From NCBI GenBank assembly GCA_020638195.1, contig JACKJC010000004.1:186001-250000 (forward strand): 64,000 nucleotides of DNA, in the 5' to 3' direction. Made by a program: the position numbers and the translations under genes. The notes beneath the pieces are model-generated. The model was not told the DNA's origin, did no database searches, and was given only the letters and a program-made list of their open reading frames with translations. This document shows positions 40,418 to 49,876 of this stretch, one piece after another. Within the stretch, counting starts at the first letter, position 1. Each line of letters starts with the position of its first letter. The DNA is from Methylobacteriaceae bacterium. Lineage in GTDB: Bacteria; Pseudomonadota; Alphaproteobacteria; Rhizobiales; Beijerinckiaceae.

Positions 40418-43254
40418 GGCTGCCTCCGACCGACATTTCGGACGAACAGACTGGTCGTGAGCGCGAGCAGCATGGCGATCACGAGCGCGACCGCGACGTA
40501 GATCTGGCTGTTGAGCGACAACCAGCCGGCGGCGATCAGGCGCGAATTCTCGATCGTCAGCGGCTGCGTGACGATCAGGCGCTGCGCGCGCGCCGGCGCC
40601 GTGACGACTGAACCTTCCGAGGCGTCGAGGATCGACATGCGGCCGGCGATCTGGCGCCACACGCGCGGATCCACCAGGCACGGGACGGATTCGGCGAGGT
40701 CGGCCGACGTCGGCGCCGTCACCAGCGTCCATACGTCGTCGATCGTGTCGCCGATCATGTTCTGCGCGACGATCAGAGAGGCGCGCGCGTTGATTTCGGG
40801 CTCGACCGGGCCAGAGGCGAGCGTCGCGCCGAACCACGAGACGACGCCCTCGACCCGCGCCGACATCCATTCGCGCATGCTCGCGTAAGTGCGCTGAACG
40901 TACGAGGAAAACGCATTGGTGCTGCGCACCTTCGAATTCCATTCGTCGAACAGGGCCCCGGAGGCCTGACCCGTGATCTGCAGCGAACCGACGGGTGAAT
41001 GATCATAGCTGTTGCGACGGTTCGGGCCGACGAAGATCGCGCGCGACTGCGACTGCCGGATCGTCGCCGTCGACACGTCATCGACCCGCCGGAAGGCGGA
41101 ATTGATCGCGCGTTCGAAACCGCCTGGCGGCTTCGGCATGCGGCACGCGGAAGGAAAGTTTCGTTCGAGCACGAGGCGGTTGCGCGCCAGAGACTCGTAG
41201 CGCGACAGAGCCTCGTCTCGCACCGGCCGCGCAGAGCGGTCGAATCGTCCGGACCACGCCTTCTGCACGGCTTGCGGATCGATGCCCGCCGCGCGAAGGA
41301 GCGAGGGATCGAGCACATTCGCCCCACCGACCACGAGCACGGAGCCCGAGCCCTTTTGCGGCAGCGCGCCGGTGAGCTGGAAGTCGATCGGACGGCCCGC
41401 CATGATCGCCATATGCGCGGCGATCGTCGCGGCGGCGCCGATCGTCTCGCGATCGGGCGAAGGCGCGACGATTTTCGGCCGCATGCCTTCAGCCGCGAAG
41501 GGGAAAGCGCCGGTCGTCGTTACCGCGAGATCGGGCATGCGCGCGATGCGCGCGATGCGAGGCAATTCTATCTCGGTGGAATCGAGCAGCAGGAAACGCT
41601 TGGCGCCGGAAATGGCGGCCAGAGGATCGCACGCCGAATCGCTCGCCATCGGCACCAGCGCTTCGATCTCGACGCGATTGAGACCCGGACGCATGGCGCC
41701 CAGCGGCAACGGAATGGGATTTTTCGTGAAGACGTCGCCAGCCGCTTTCGGCAACTTCATGCTGACCGCGTTGCGGCCGTTCACGCTGACGACGATATGC
41801 GCCTCTGTCGTGAGGCCGGGCGCGTAGCCGCCCGCCAGATCGACGATCGCCTTGCCATAGTCGGCCGGATAGAAGTCCGGCGGCAGAATGACGTTGAAAG
41901 CGGCGCGGAACAGGCGGCCGGAGAACTCCTCGCTGGCGACGCCGAGATCGCGCAGCTTCACGCGCTGACCGCCCTCGATATGCAGTCCCGGGAACGCGGC
42001 GGCCGCGCGAAGACCGGCCGGCGCGCCGATTGGCTTCTGGCTCGCGTCGAATTCAGCGAGAGCCTCGCTGACCTGCGCATCGGTCGCGCCGGTGACGACG
42101 ATGGTCGTGCGCAGGCGCGGATTGGCGGGAATGATGAGGACGCGCGGACCCGAAATCGGGCCAGCGGCGCGCAGGTCGACGAGGCTCGCCACGTCGCTGG
42201 CCGGACCGACGACGAGATTGACGCCATATTCGCCATCGGCGAGCGGACCGATGTCGACGACCGGCTGCTCGAAGCGGCCATGCAGCGAGATGAGCTGCGC
42301 GGCGCGCATGATGCGCTCGACATTGGCAAGATTGGTGCGGCCCGGCACGACGGCGCGGATCGGCAGAGCGCCCTGCGCGTCCGGCGAGAGCGCCGGCAGG
42401 TCCGAAAGGCGCGAAACAGGCGTCGAGCGCGGCAGCAGCAGACCGGTCTGCGACGGGTCGATCTGCGTCCACAATTCGTAGGTCGCCTGCAGCGAGCAAT
42501 CGACGCGATGGCGCTGCTCGGCGGTCAGGCGGATTGAGTTGAAGCCCGCCTGCAGCGCATTCAACGGAATATCGAAGGTGATTGTCTTGACCGAATGCGT
42601 GGCGCGAATGTTGGCGCGCCCGACGACGACATCATTGACGGACAGCGTCAGATAGGACGCCTCCGGCATGACGGAAATGGCCGACAGATAGCCGACCTGG
42701 AACTTGATCGGCAGCCTCGCCTGTTCGGCCGTGATGTAGACGGGCCATTCCGACGACGCGATTTCGCCGGCAAGTCGGAAGCCCTGGATATTGTTCGTCA
42801 GATGGCGCAGCGTCAGGCCGGTCGCGGGCGCAACGCTCGCCGCGACCGCCGGCGCCGCGAACTGCGGCGCGGGTTGGGCTTGGACTGGGACGGGCGCAGG
42901 CGCGGGCGCGGCCGGCTGCGGACGCGTGAACGAGTATGCGGCTGGCGGCGGAGCCGACAAAGCCGGCGGCGCGCTCCGGATCGGCGAGGACGCAGGCGGA
43001 ACAGGCCGCGTCGGTTCGGACGGTCGCGGCGCCGTTTGCGCGGCGACTGGAGCGCGCGGCGCGGTCTCGACGACAGGCGCGCGATGGACCGGTTGAGACG
43101 GAGCAGCCGGCGCCGTCGTCGGGCTCGAACCATACGGAATGACCCGCGACAGGCTCGGCGGCGCGGTCGTGAAAATCGCTTGCGCGAGACACGCGTCCGC
43201 CTGCGCCGCCAGAAAGGCGGTCATCAGCGAGAGAATGTGGACGCTTCTACGCAT
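40414..43254 (-). CDS. bcsB: Cellulose synthase subunit BcsB
   Basis: Protein of 946 residues, longer than the usual 750-800. A signal peptide (MTAFLAAQADACLAQ) leads into a Pro/Ala-rich extension (about 30-160), which accounts for the extra length. The body has the BcsB pattern of carbohydrate-binding and flavodoxin-like domains (GLTLRHLTNNIQGFRLAG, VRLTAEQRHRVDCSLQATYE with its I, VVGGANVLDPSLLRAAG), and a single C-terminal transmembrane helix (YVAVALVIAMLLALTTSLF) that docks on BcsA. It guides the glucan through the periplasm. Coupled to bcsZ by ATGA. Confidence 0.9.
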   Translation of the reverse strand: MRRSVHILSLMTAFLAAQADACLAQAIFTTAPPSLSRVIPYGSSPTTAPAAPSQPVHRAPVVETAPRAPVAAQTAPRPSEPTRPVPPASSPIRSAPPALSAPPPAAYSFTRPQPAAPAPAPVPVQAQPAPQFAAPAVAASVAPATGLTLRHLTNNIQGFRLAGEIASSEWPVYITAEQARLPIKFQVGYLSAISVMPEASYLTLSVNDVVVGRANIRATHSVKTITFDIPLNALQAGFNSIRLTAEQRHRVDCSLQATYELWTQIDPSQTGLLLPRSTPVSRLSDLPALSPDAQGALPIRAVVPGRTNLANVERIMRAAQLISLHGRFEQPVVDIGPLADGEYGVNLVVGPASDVASLVDLRAAGPISGPRVLIIPANPRLRTTIVVTGATDAQVSEALAEFDASQKPIGAPAGLRAAAAFPGLHIEGGQRVKLRDLGVASEEFSGRLFRAAFNVILPPDFYPADYGKAIVDLAGGYAPGLTTEAHIVVSVNGRNAVSMKLPKAAGDVFTKNPIPLPLGAMRPGLNRVEIEALVPMASDSACDPLAAISGAKRFLLLDSTEIELPRIARIARMPDLAVTTTGAFPFAAEGMRPKIVAPSPDRETIGAAATIAAHMAIMAGRPIDFQLTGALPQKGSGSVLVVGGANVLDPSLLRAAGIDPQAVQKAWSGRFDRSARPVRDEALSRYESLARNRLVLERNFPSACRMPKPPGGFERAINSAFRRVDDVSTATIRQSQSRAIFVGPNRRNSYDHSPVGSLQITGQASGALFDEWNSKVRSTNAFSSYVQRTYASMREWMSARVEGVVSWFGATLASGPVEPEINARASLIVAQNMIGDTIDDVWTLVTAPTSADLAESVPCLVDPRVWRQIAGRMSILDASEGSVVTAPARAQRLIVTQPLTIENSRLIAAGWLSLNSQIYVAVALVIAMLLALTTSLFVRNVGRRQP

Positions 43255-43274
43255 GCGTGCTCGGACGACCCCTG

Positions 43275-45560
43275 TCAGGCGGATTGTTTGACTTGCGCGG
43301 CCGCATCGGCAGCGGGCTGCTGCGCGGCCTTGCCCATGGCCGCGAAACGACGCAACCAGGAAAGCGATGTCTTGGGCGGCGCTTCGGCCGCCGCGATTTC
43401 TTTTTTCTCTTTCTCGCGCTTCAGCAAGTAGGACACGGCGCGAACCGGTTCGCTGATGCCCCACCAGATGAAGCGCGCCGAACCGGCGAAAACGTTCTTG
43501 TGCTTGCGCCGCGTCTGCAGGAACGACGGCAGCGCCTCGGAATCGGCGTACATGAGGTCGGCCAGCACGTAATATTCGTCCGGTTCCATCGCTGCGAATT
43601 CAAAGCCGTAGACGGCCGTATCGCCGGTCCCGGATTGATGGACGAAGGTGAGCGGCAACGTTTCGTCCTTGACGATCTCGCCGAGCGGATCGATCGCGAG
43701 CCGACCTGTCATTCCCGTATCGAGCGAGAGCGCCGACAACTCGCTCGAGCCATGCAACGAAACGCCGCCCGCGGAGACGTCCTTCATCCGCACGCGGATA
43801 TTCTTGTCGCCGACGGTCAGCGTTCCTTCACGCGTGATGGTCAGGCGGGGGTGGCGATCTGGTTGCTTGCGTTCGGCGACCGCGCCGAGCGCCGCGCCCG
43901 CGATCATCATGTTGAACAGGTTCCACAGGCCGACGACGAGCATGAGATTGTCGACGCCGGGCTCGAACATGTAGCGATAGGCCGCCACCAGTCCGGCGCT
44001 GAACAAGAGACCGTAGATGGCGAAGAACGGCCAGGCGAGTTCCGACAGATGGTCCTCGTCGAGCGTCAGGCCCTTGGCGGTCACGTTGAACGTCGGCTTG
44101 CGCGGGCTCATCACCACCGACACGATCGCCTTGGCCAGGAACACGCCCTGCACGTATTCATAAAGCTCCGACACCCAAGGCCAGCGCACGCGGCCGTAGA
44201 GGTAGTTCTGAAGCATAACGTTGACGATCATGTAGGTCAGCGTGTACGCGATCGCCTCGTCGAAGTTCGACACGAAGATCTTGATGTCGAAGAAGATGTG
44301 CGTCAGCGGCGCGAACATGAAGATCATGCGCGGCACCGGGAAGAACCAGAAGGTCATGCTCGACAGATAAGCGACACGTTGAATGAACTTAAGGCCCTTC
44401 TTCAGGGCCGGGTTCTTCAGCATGAGAATCTGGAACATGCCCTGACACCAGCGCGACCGCTGACCGATGAAGGACGTGAAGGTTTCTGGTTGCAGCCCCG
44501 CGATCAGCGGCTTGTCGACATAAACGCTGTTCCAGCCCTTGGAATGCAGTTCGAACGCGGTCTCGCAATCCTCGGTGATGGTGATGCCTGAAAATCCGCC
44601 TGTCGTCTCGAGCGCCGAACGGCGCAGCAGCGCCGCCGAACCGCAGAAGAAGGAGCCGTCCCACTTGTCGAGGCCACGCTGCGTGACGCCGTAGAACATT
44701 TCGTTCTCCGACGGCATCTCGTGGAAGGTGCGCAGGTTCTTCTCGATCGGATCGGGATTGAGGAACACGTGCGGCGTCTGCACGAGAAAGGTCCTGGGAT
44801 CCTTCGCGAAATAGCCGACGGTTTCGCGCAGGAAGGCGCGGAATGGCGCATGGTCGGCGTCGAAGACGACGACGATGTCGCCCTTCACGTGACCGAGCGC
44901 ATTGTTCATATTGCCGGCTTTGGCGTGCTCGTTGCGCTTTCGCGTCAGGTAGATCGCGCCGAGTTGCGCACACAGCGCCTGCAACGAAATGCGCCGCTGG
45001 CGGGCGGCCTCGGCCTTGGTGGAATCCTTGTCGTTGCACTTCTGGTCCGTGCCGCCGTCGTCGAGCAGCCAGACGTTCAGCTTCTCGGCCGGATAATCCA
45101 TCGACTTCGCCGCCGCGATCGTCGTGGCGAGAATGTACTCGTCTTCGTTGTAGGTGGGGATGAAGACGTCGACGACCGGCAGCTTGTCGTCGTCCTCGCG
45201 TTCCAGACGCGGGCGAACCAGCGGATCGGCATTGATGATCAAGCTGATCGACAGGATCACCATGCAGTACATTTCGGCGACGATCAGGACGAGACCTATG
45301 CCGAAGGCGAGCGGATCGCTCGCCGGCGGAAGCGTCGAAGTCCAGCGCCAGTACATGTAGCGGATGACCACGAAGCTCGCCAGAGCGAGAAAGAACTGGC
45401 GCGCGACGAGGCCGCGACCGAAAATCCATATGAAGATCAAGCCGACGATGACCGTCGCGCTCAACGTGAGCTGGCTGTGCACGCTCACCGGCTGCGTAAG
45501 CAGAATCAGGGCCATCAGGCCCGAAATCCCCCACGCTATGGCGCGCATCGTCGCCGACAT
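43275..45560 (-). CDS. bcsA: Cellulose synthase catalytic subunit BcsA
   Basis: Protein of 761 residues from the ATG at 45560, chosen for GGGAG 8 nt upstream over the ATG at 45587. Inner-membrane glycosyltransferase family 2 enzyme that polymerises UDP-glucose. The processive signature is complete: LLDDGGTDQKC, VVFDADHAPF, ITEDCETAFELHS and QRSRWCQGMFQ (QxxRW). About eight membrane segments flank it. The C-terminal PilZ domain has DVSAGGVSLHG (DxSxxG), but the RxxxR arm reads ERKQPDRHPR, where the first arginine of the pair aligns with lysine. Regulation by cyclic di-GMP is therefore likely but may be altered. Confidence 0.94.
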   Translation of the reverse strand: MSATMRAIAWGISGLMALILLTQPVSVHSQLTLSATVIVGLIFIWIFGRGLVARQFFLALASFVVIRYMYWRWTSTLPPASDPLAFGIGLVLIVAEMYCMVILSISLIINADPLVRPRLEREDDDKLPVVDVFIPTYNEDEYILATTIAAAKSMDYPAEKLNVWLLDDGGTDQKCNDKDSTKAEAARQRRISLQALCAQLGAIYLTRKRNEHAKAGNMNNALGHVKGDIVVVFDADHAPFRAFLRETVGYFAKDPRTFLVQTPHVFLNPDPIEKNLRTFHEMPSENEMFYGVTQRGLDKWDGSFFCGSAALLRRSALETTGGFSGITITEDCETAFELHSKGWNSVYVDKPLIAGLQPETFTSFIGQRSRWCQGMFQILMLKNPALKKGLKFIQRVAYLSSMTFWFFPVPRMIFMFAPLTHIFFDIKIFVSNFDEAIAYTLTYMIVNVMLQNYLYGRVRWPWVSELYEYVQGVFLAKAIVSVVMSPRKPTFNVTAKGLTLDEDHLSELAWPFFAIYGLLFSAGLVAAYRYMFEPGVDNLMLVVGLWNLFNMMIAGAALGAVAERKQPDRHPRLTITREGTLTVGDKNIRVRMKDVSAGGVSLHGSSELSALSLDTGMTGRLAIDPLGEIVKDETLPLTFVHQSGTGDTAVYGFEFAAMEPDEYYVLADLMYADSEALPSFLQTRRKHKNVFAGSARFIWWGISEPVRAVSYLLKREKEKKEIAAAEAPPKTSLSWLRRFAAMGKAAQQPAADAAAQVKQSA

Positions 45561-45771
45561 CAACGCAACTCCCTGACGCTTGGGCATGACTTTAGCCGCG
45601 ACGATTTACGCTTCGGTTAACGTAACTGGAGGTTGAACGGAGAGGCCCGGACCATGCAGGATCCGTTAAGGATTGGCGGCGGGCACGCCCTGTATCGCGA
45701 CGCGGCGATCCGCGTCGCACGCCGGAAACTGTCGTCGTTCGCAATCCGCCTGCCCTCCCCCTCGGGCGCGG

Positions 45772-45790
45772 CGGCGACGCAGCGTCGCCG
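45772..45790 (-). terminator. Hairpin between bcsS and bcsA
   Basis: CGGCGACG-CAG-CGTCGCCG forms an 8-bp stem with a 3-nt loop, 38 nt after the bcsS stop on the minus strand. The 268-bp gap between bcsS and bcsA holds no gene. It may limit read-through into bcsA, or the gap may carry a separate bcsA promoter. Confidence 0.5.
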
Positions 45791-45828
45791 ATATCCGCTA
45801 CAAGTTAAGATTGTCTTGCCGCCGCGCC

Positions 45829-46677
45829 TCAGAAGCCGAGACGCGCGTCGAGAATTCCGTAGATGCCGGTGCCACGGACCTTGTCGACCAGAACGCCCGC
45901 CGAGGCGCCGACCTGCAGCATGCTGAACTTGGCGCCTGTCATGTGGAGACCCACGCGCCATTGCTTGAAAAAATCGTCGCCCATGTAGATCGCCTCGGGG
46001 CCGACGTAGAGCTGCGGCGCGATCGCGTAACCCGCCTTCAGGCGCGTGTAGTAGGCGCTGTGCAGCGTCGAGAACGATCCGACGCCGGAGAACATCGTGT
46101 AGTCGGTCGGGCGGTAGTTGAAGTCGACAGCGATCTTCAGGCCCGTGCCCTTGCCGACGGAATTGTTGGCTGTGTCGAGCTTGTCGATCGTATTGTTGTC
46201 GTAGTTCGCGCCGCCGTAGACGCCGAACGATGCGCGACGCGTCACCCACTCGTAGCCGATCATGAACGAGACATCCGACTGGGTGCCCTTGATCGTGCCG
46301 AGCGTCGAATTCGTATAGGAGTACTGGCCGATCACGCCACCGAGCCGCATGCGGATGCCCGATTGGTCGAGCCCCGAGAACGGCGCGATCGTCGCGATGG
46401 CGGTGAGGAATTTCGAACCCTTGGAATCAGCCGTCACCGCGAAGTCGATCGCCGCGCCGAACTTTTCGTCCGCGAGCGGGGCCGGCGCATATTCCGACTT
46501 GGTGACCGGCGCGTATGACGTGTAGACCGGATCCGTCTGCGGCGGGAAGGCCGCGATATAGGCGGTGGGCGCAACGCTCTGCGAGCCAGGCGCACCCGTA
46601 TACCATTCGGCGGCGCGCGCGGCGCCGCTCGGGGCCAAAGCCGCCAATGCCGTCAGAATGACAGGACCGCAACGCAT
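45829..46677 (-). CDS. bcsS: Cellulose biosynthesis protein BcsS (predicted outer-membrane barrel)
   Basis: Protein of 282 residues with a signal peptide (LAALAPSGAARA) and a beta-rich body of alternating strands such as RMRLGGVIGQYSYTNST, DVSFMIGYEWVTRRASFGVY and YYTRLKAGYAIAPQLYVGPE, ending in LDARLGF with a C-terminal phenylalanine as in outer-membrane barrels. It matches the BcsS family of alphaproteobacterial cellulose operons. In an operon without BcsC it is a candidate for the outer-membrane part, but that is inference. GGGAG lies upstream of the ATG. First gene of the operon. Confidence 0.8.
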   Translation of the reverse strand: MRCGPVILTALAALAPSGAARAAEWYTGAPGSQSVAPTAYIAAFPPQTDPVYTSYAPVTKSEYAPAPLADEKFGAAIDFAVTADSKGSKFLTAIATIAPFSGLDQSGIRMRLGGVIGQYSYTNSTLGTIKGTQSDVSFMIGYEWVTRRASFGVYGGANYDNNTIDKLDTANNSVGKGTGLKIAVDFNYRPTDYTMFSGVGSFSTLHSAYYTRLKAGYAIAPQLYVGPEAIYMGDDFFKQWRVGLHMTGAKFSMLQVGASAGVLVDKVRGTGIYGILDARLGF

Positions 46678-46887
46678 GTACCGACGCTCCCGGGGAGGAC
46701 GCGACTGCGCCTCTCCTTCCTTTGCGTCGCAGCATGGTTCCGCCGCGTAAGAGCGAAGTTAATTCAAATCGCCGATCAATCGATATGTCTAAAATGGTAT
46801 TAACCGTGCCCGCCGCGCGAGCGCGCCCGTACGGCCGGCGCCCATGAGAAGCTTGGAAAACGAAGGGTTTCGCCCGGACGGTCTTCG
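46678..46887 (-). promoter_or_regulatory. Probable promoter region of the cellulose operon
   Basis: The 210-bp gap before bcsS has an AT-rich island (about 46,756-46,806) in GC-rich surroundings, with ATCGCCGATCAATCGAT as an imperfect dyad. The promoter of bcsS is expected here; I cannot define its -35 and -10 with confidence. Confidence 0.35.
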
Positions 46888-48453
46888 TTAACCAACCTGC
46901 CGCCCTTGCCCCTCCCAGAACTTGGCGCGCAACACCTTCTTGTCGACCTTTCCGACCGGAGTCATCGGCAGCGCGTCTACGAATTCGACGCGCTTGGGCG
47001 CATGCGCGGCGCCCTTGCGATCCTTGACCAGAGCAATCAGTTCCTCCGCGCTCGGAGCGGCGCCGGGCTTGCGGACGACCATGGCGACGACGGTTTCGCC
47101 CCATTTCGGATCGGGCGCCCCGATCACGCTCGCCATGGCGACGCCGGCGTGGGTCGAGAGGGCGTCTTCGACGTCGCGCGGATAGATGTTGAAACCGCCC
47201 GAGACGATCATGTCCTTCTTGCGGTCGAGAATGAACATGTAGCCACGCTCGTCCATGCGCGCGATATCGCCCGTGTGCAGCCAGCCGTTGCGGAACAGTT
47301 CCGCAGTCTGCTCGGGCCGCTTCCAGTAGCTGCCCACGGCATGCGCCGCGCGAACGCAGATCTCGCCGGCGCCGCCCGGGGCGACAGGCTGGTCCTGATC
47401 GTCGAGAATGGCCACGTCCACGCTCGTGATCGGAAAGCCGCAGGATGCGAAGAGTTCTGGCCGCGCCGCGTCGTGGTCGGCCTTGCGCAGCACCGAGATC
47501 GGATAGCACTCGGTCTGGCCGTAGAGCTGGGAGAAGACCGGACCGATGCGCTTCAATCCCTCCTCCAGCCGCGCCGGCGACATGGGCGAGGCGCCGTAGA
47601 GAAGAAGATCGAGCGAGGACAGATCAGTCCGCTCGAGCGCGGGATGGTCGAGCAGCACGTAGATCATGGTCGGCACAAGCAGCGTCATGTTGATCTTTTC
47701 GCGCGCGATCGTGTCGAGAACCGCCTGCGGGTCGAACCCCTTCATCAAATGGATCGTGCCGCCGAGCATCAGACAAGGCAGGATCTTTGTGCCGGCGACA
47801 TGGCTCATCGGCGCGATGACGAGATAGCGCGGTGTATCCGGAATCTCGAAATCGGAAAGGATGGCCGTCGTATAGCTCGCGTTCTGCGCGTGATTGCGCA
47901 ACGCGCCCTTGGACTTGCCGGTCGTCCCTCCCGTGTAGTTGAGGATCGCCACATCGTCCGGCCGCGCGATGTCCAGCGCATTGGCGGCGCCGATCGCGCT
48001 CGAAGCGGCCATCAGATCGATCGCGTAGTCCACTTTCGACAGCGAGAATATCGCACGCAACGCGCTTATCGCCCGCGTTGCGATATCGGCGCCGCGCGCG
48101 AGGAAATTGGCGTCGTCGACCAGTAGCACGGTGCATTCGCCGTCGACGATCTGGTCGACCTGGTCGTCGAGCGATCCGAGGGGGTGCAGCCAGGTGATGC
48201 TCATGGCCGAAGCCTGCGCGGCAACGCTGGCGCACCAGGATTCCGAACGGTTGGCCGTCAGGATCGCGATGCGATCGCCGCGCCCGAGGCCTTGCGTCGC
48301 ATAGACGGCCTGCATGCGGGCGACGAGATCGAGCGCCGCTGCATAGCTCGTGCGCTTGTCGCCCTCGACGAAGGCGATGCGCTCGGGATAGCGCGCGAGC
48401 GCGCGCAGCGCCTGCGCGCCGACGGTCGGCCCGTGATGAATGGGATCGTTCAT
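46888..48453 (-). CDS. AMP-forming acyl-CoA synthetase (FadD-like)
   Basis: Protein of 521 residues from the ATG at 48453 after GGAGGAC. ANL superfamily enzyme: A3 P-loop LNYTGGTTGKSKGAL, A5 LYGQTECYP, and A8/hinge region GYMFILDRKKDMIVSGGFN, ending GKVDKKVLR with the catalytic lysine. It activates a carboxylic acid to acyl-AMP and then to acyl-CoA. No acid can be assigned. Downstream partners on the same strand are absent; a Tm-1-like gene lies upstream. Confidence 0.9.
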   Translation of the reverse strand: MNDPIHHGPTVGAQALRALARYPERIAFVEGDKRTSYAAALDLVARMQAVYATQGLGRGDRIAILTANRSESWCASVAAQASAMSITWLHPLGSLDDQVDQIVDGECTVLLVDDANFLARGADIATRAISALRAIFSLSKVDYAIDLMAASSAIGAANALDIARPDDVAILNYTGGTTGKSKGALRNHAQNASYTTAILSDFEIPDTPRYLVIAPMSHVAGTKILPCLMLGGTIHLMKGFDPQAVLDTIAREKINMTLLVPTMIYVLLDHPALERTDLSSLDLLLYGASPMSPARLEEGLKRIGPVFSQLYGQTECYPISVLRKADHDAARPELFASCGFPITSVDVAILDDQDQPVAPGGAGEICVRAAHAVGSYWKRPEQTAELFRNGWLHTGDIARMDERGYMFILDRKKDMIVSGGFNIYPRDVEDALSTHAGVAMASVIGAPDPKWGETVVAMVVRKPGAAPSAEELIALVKDRKGAAHAPKRVEFVDALPMTPVGKVDKKVLRAKFWEGQGRQVG

Positions 48454-48541
48454 GGCGTCCTCCAGCTCGCGCTTCGTCAGACGGCGCGATTGTCTCGATG
48501 GCAAGACTAGCCGCGACATCCGTTCATGAACAGGCCGGTCA

Positions 48542-49792
48542 TTACGTCCGCTGGATCGCTCCCTCCGCGGCCCACGCGTCGAATATGCTCAACGCCGCCT
48601 CGGCGAAAGCGGCATCGTTGATATGCGCGTCGATCTCGATGAGGTCGACATTGCCCGGCGCGGACGCGCGCGCCTCCTCCAGAAAGGCCGCGAGCGCATC
48701 CGCATTATGCATCGGTTCGCCCGGCCTATCCCAGGCCTCCACGCCGCCGCGCGGCAATATATAGGCGACGCGCCCGGTTGCGCGCGAAAGCTTCTGCGCG
48801 ATCAGTCGCGCCACGCCCCGTCTTTCCTCCGCCGTCGCGGCGATCGAGGCGATCAGTCTGTTGTGCGCATGAAAGCCGCGTGTTTCGTCCGCGCGGCCGT
48901 CGGGCCGCCACGCCGGAAAATCGATCATGTCGATCGCGCCGGGCGCGACGATCTGCGGCGTGCCCCGAAGCCCCGCCGCCTCGAGGCGACCGGGCCCAGC
49001 CGTCACGATCGACCCCGCATGATGATTGGCGAGTTCCTGCAGACTGAAATCCATGACGGCGGCGAAGGCCCCTTCGGCCGCCAGCGCCTCGAAGGCGCGC
49101 CCGCCCATGCCAGTCGTGTGGAAGACGGCGGCCTCGTAGCCCCGGCTTTCCAGCGCGGGCAGAAGCGTCTCCATGTAGCTGAGGCAGCTCTTGCCGAGCG
49201 ACGTCATGCCGACCAGTGGTCGCTCGCCCGCCGGCGGCCGCGCCGCGCGGCAGGCGCCGACCACCGCGCCGGCCGCCTGCGCCAGAGCAGACCGGCAAAT
49301 GGCATTGAGACCGTAGAGTCCGCCCGCCCACAAGATGGTCATCAGATCGGGCGTCACGCGCTCGGGCGGAACCAGATGCGAATGCGCGATGGTCGAGACG
49401 ACGCATTTGGGCGCGCCGAGCGGCAAAGCCGCTGCGACATCGAGCGCGAGATCGGTCCCCATGGTCCCGCCGAGCGCCAGCATGCCGTCGATCCGCTTTT
49501 CACGCAGCATGCGGGCCGCAATCACGCAGGCGCCTTCCGCCATCTTCGCCATGGCCATGTTCTCGTCGCCATAGGCCTTGATCTCGTCGAGCGTTGCACC
49601 TGCCGCAGCCGCCACATCGACATTGCTCACATCCGGCGCATAGGCGCCGCCGGAGAGTACGCCTACATCCATGAACACGGCCTGCCCGCCAGCCTCCGCG
49701 AGGCAATCTCGCAGGAAGGCGAGTTCGGGCGACTTCGTGTCGGCCGTGCCGATCAGGAGAATTTTCGGCCGCCGCCCCGTCATGCCGCCCAT
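48542..49792 (-). CDS. Tm-1-like ATP-binding domain protein (UPF0261)
   Basis: Protein of 416 residues with the two-domain Tm-1 family layout: KILLIGTADTKSPELAFLR at the N terminus, MLALGGTMGTDLALDVAAAL with the glycine-rich nucleotide site, and GMTSLGKSCLSYMETLLPAL in the middle, continuing to FHTTGMGGRAFEAL. The plant Tm-1 protein binds ATP; bacterial versions sit in catabolic operons with phosphoenolpyruvate-hydrolase-like partners, absent here. Reaction unknown. GGGGAGGA precedes the ATG. Divergent from the aminotransferase gene. Confidence 0.85.
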   Translation of the reverse strand: MGGMTGRRPKILLIGTADTKSPELAFLRDCLAEAGGQAVFMDVGVLSGGAYAPDVSNVDVAAAAGATLDEIKAYGDENMAMAKMAEGACVIAARMLREKRIDGMLALGGTMGTDLALDVAAALPLGAPKCVVSTIAHSHLVPPERVTPDLMTILWAGGLYGLNAICRSALAQAAGAVVGACRAARPPAGERPLVGMTSLGKSCLSYMETLLPALESRGYEAAVFHTTGMGGRAFEALAAEGAFAAVMDFSLQELANHHAGSIVTAGPGRLEAAGLRGTPQIVAPGAIDMIDFPAWRPDGRADETRGFHAHNRLIASIAATAEERRGVARLIAQKLSRATGRVAYILPRGGVEAWDRPGEPMHNADALAAFLEEARASAPGNVDLIEIDAHINDAAFAEAALSIFDAWAAEGAIQRT

Positions 49793-49876
49793 GTTCGTCC
49801 TCCCCTGTCGCGCTTCGCGGCGCTCAGTCTATAATCGGCCGGGAGCGCGCCCAACAGCGCTGACGGGACGATAGCC

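Noticed and set aside
40999..42537. Long plus-strand open frame opposite bcsB
   Set aside because: Arg/Ala/Asp-rich shadow of the bcsB codons; no ribosome binding site or family.
45561..45828. Cyclic di-GMP riboswitch in the bcsA leader
   Set aside because: No conserved aptamer pattern could be recognised; only a simple hairpin is present.
45617..46249. Minus-strand open frame overlapping bcsS in another frame
   Set aside because: Arg/Gln-rich without domain or start signals, and incompatible with the well-supported bcsS frame.
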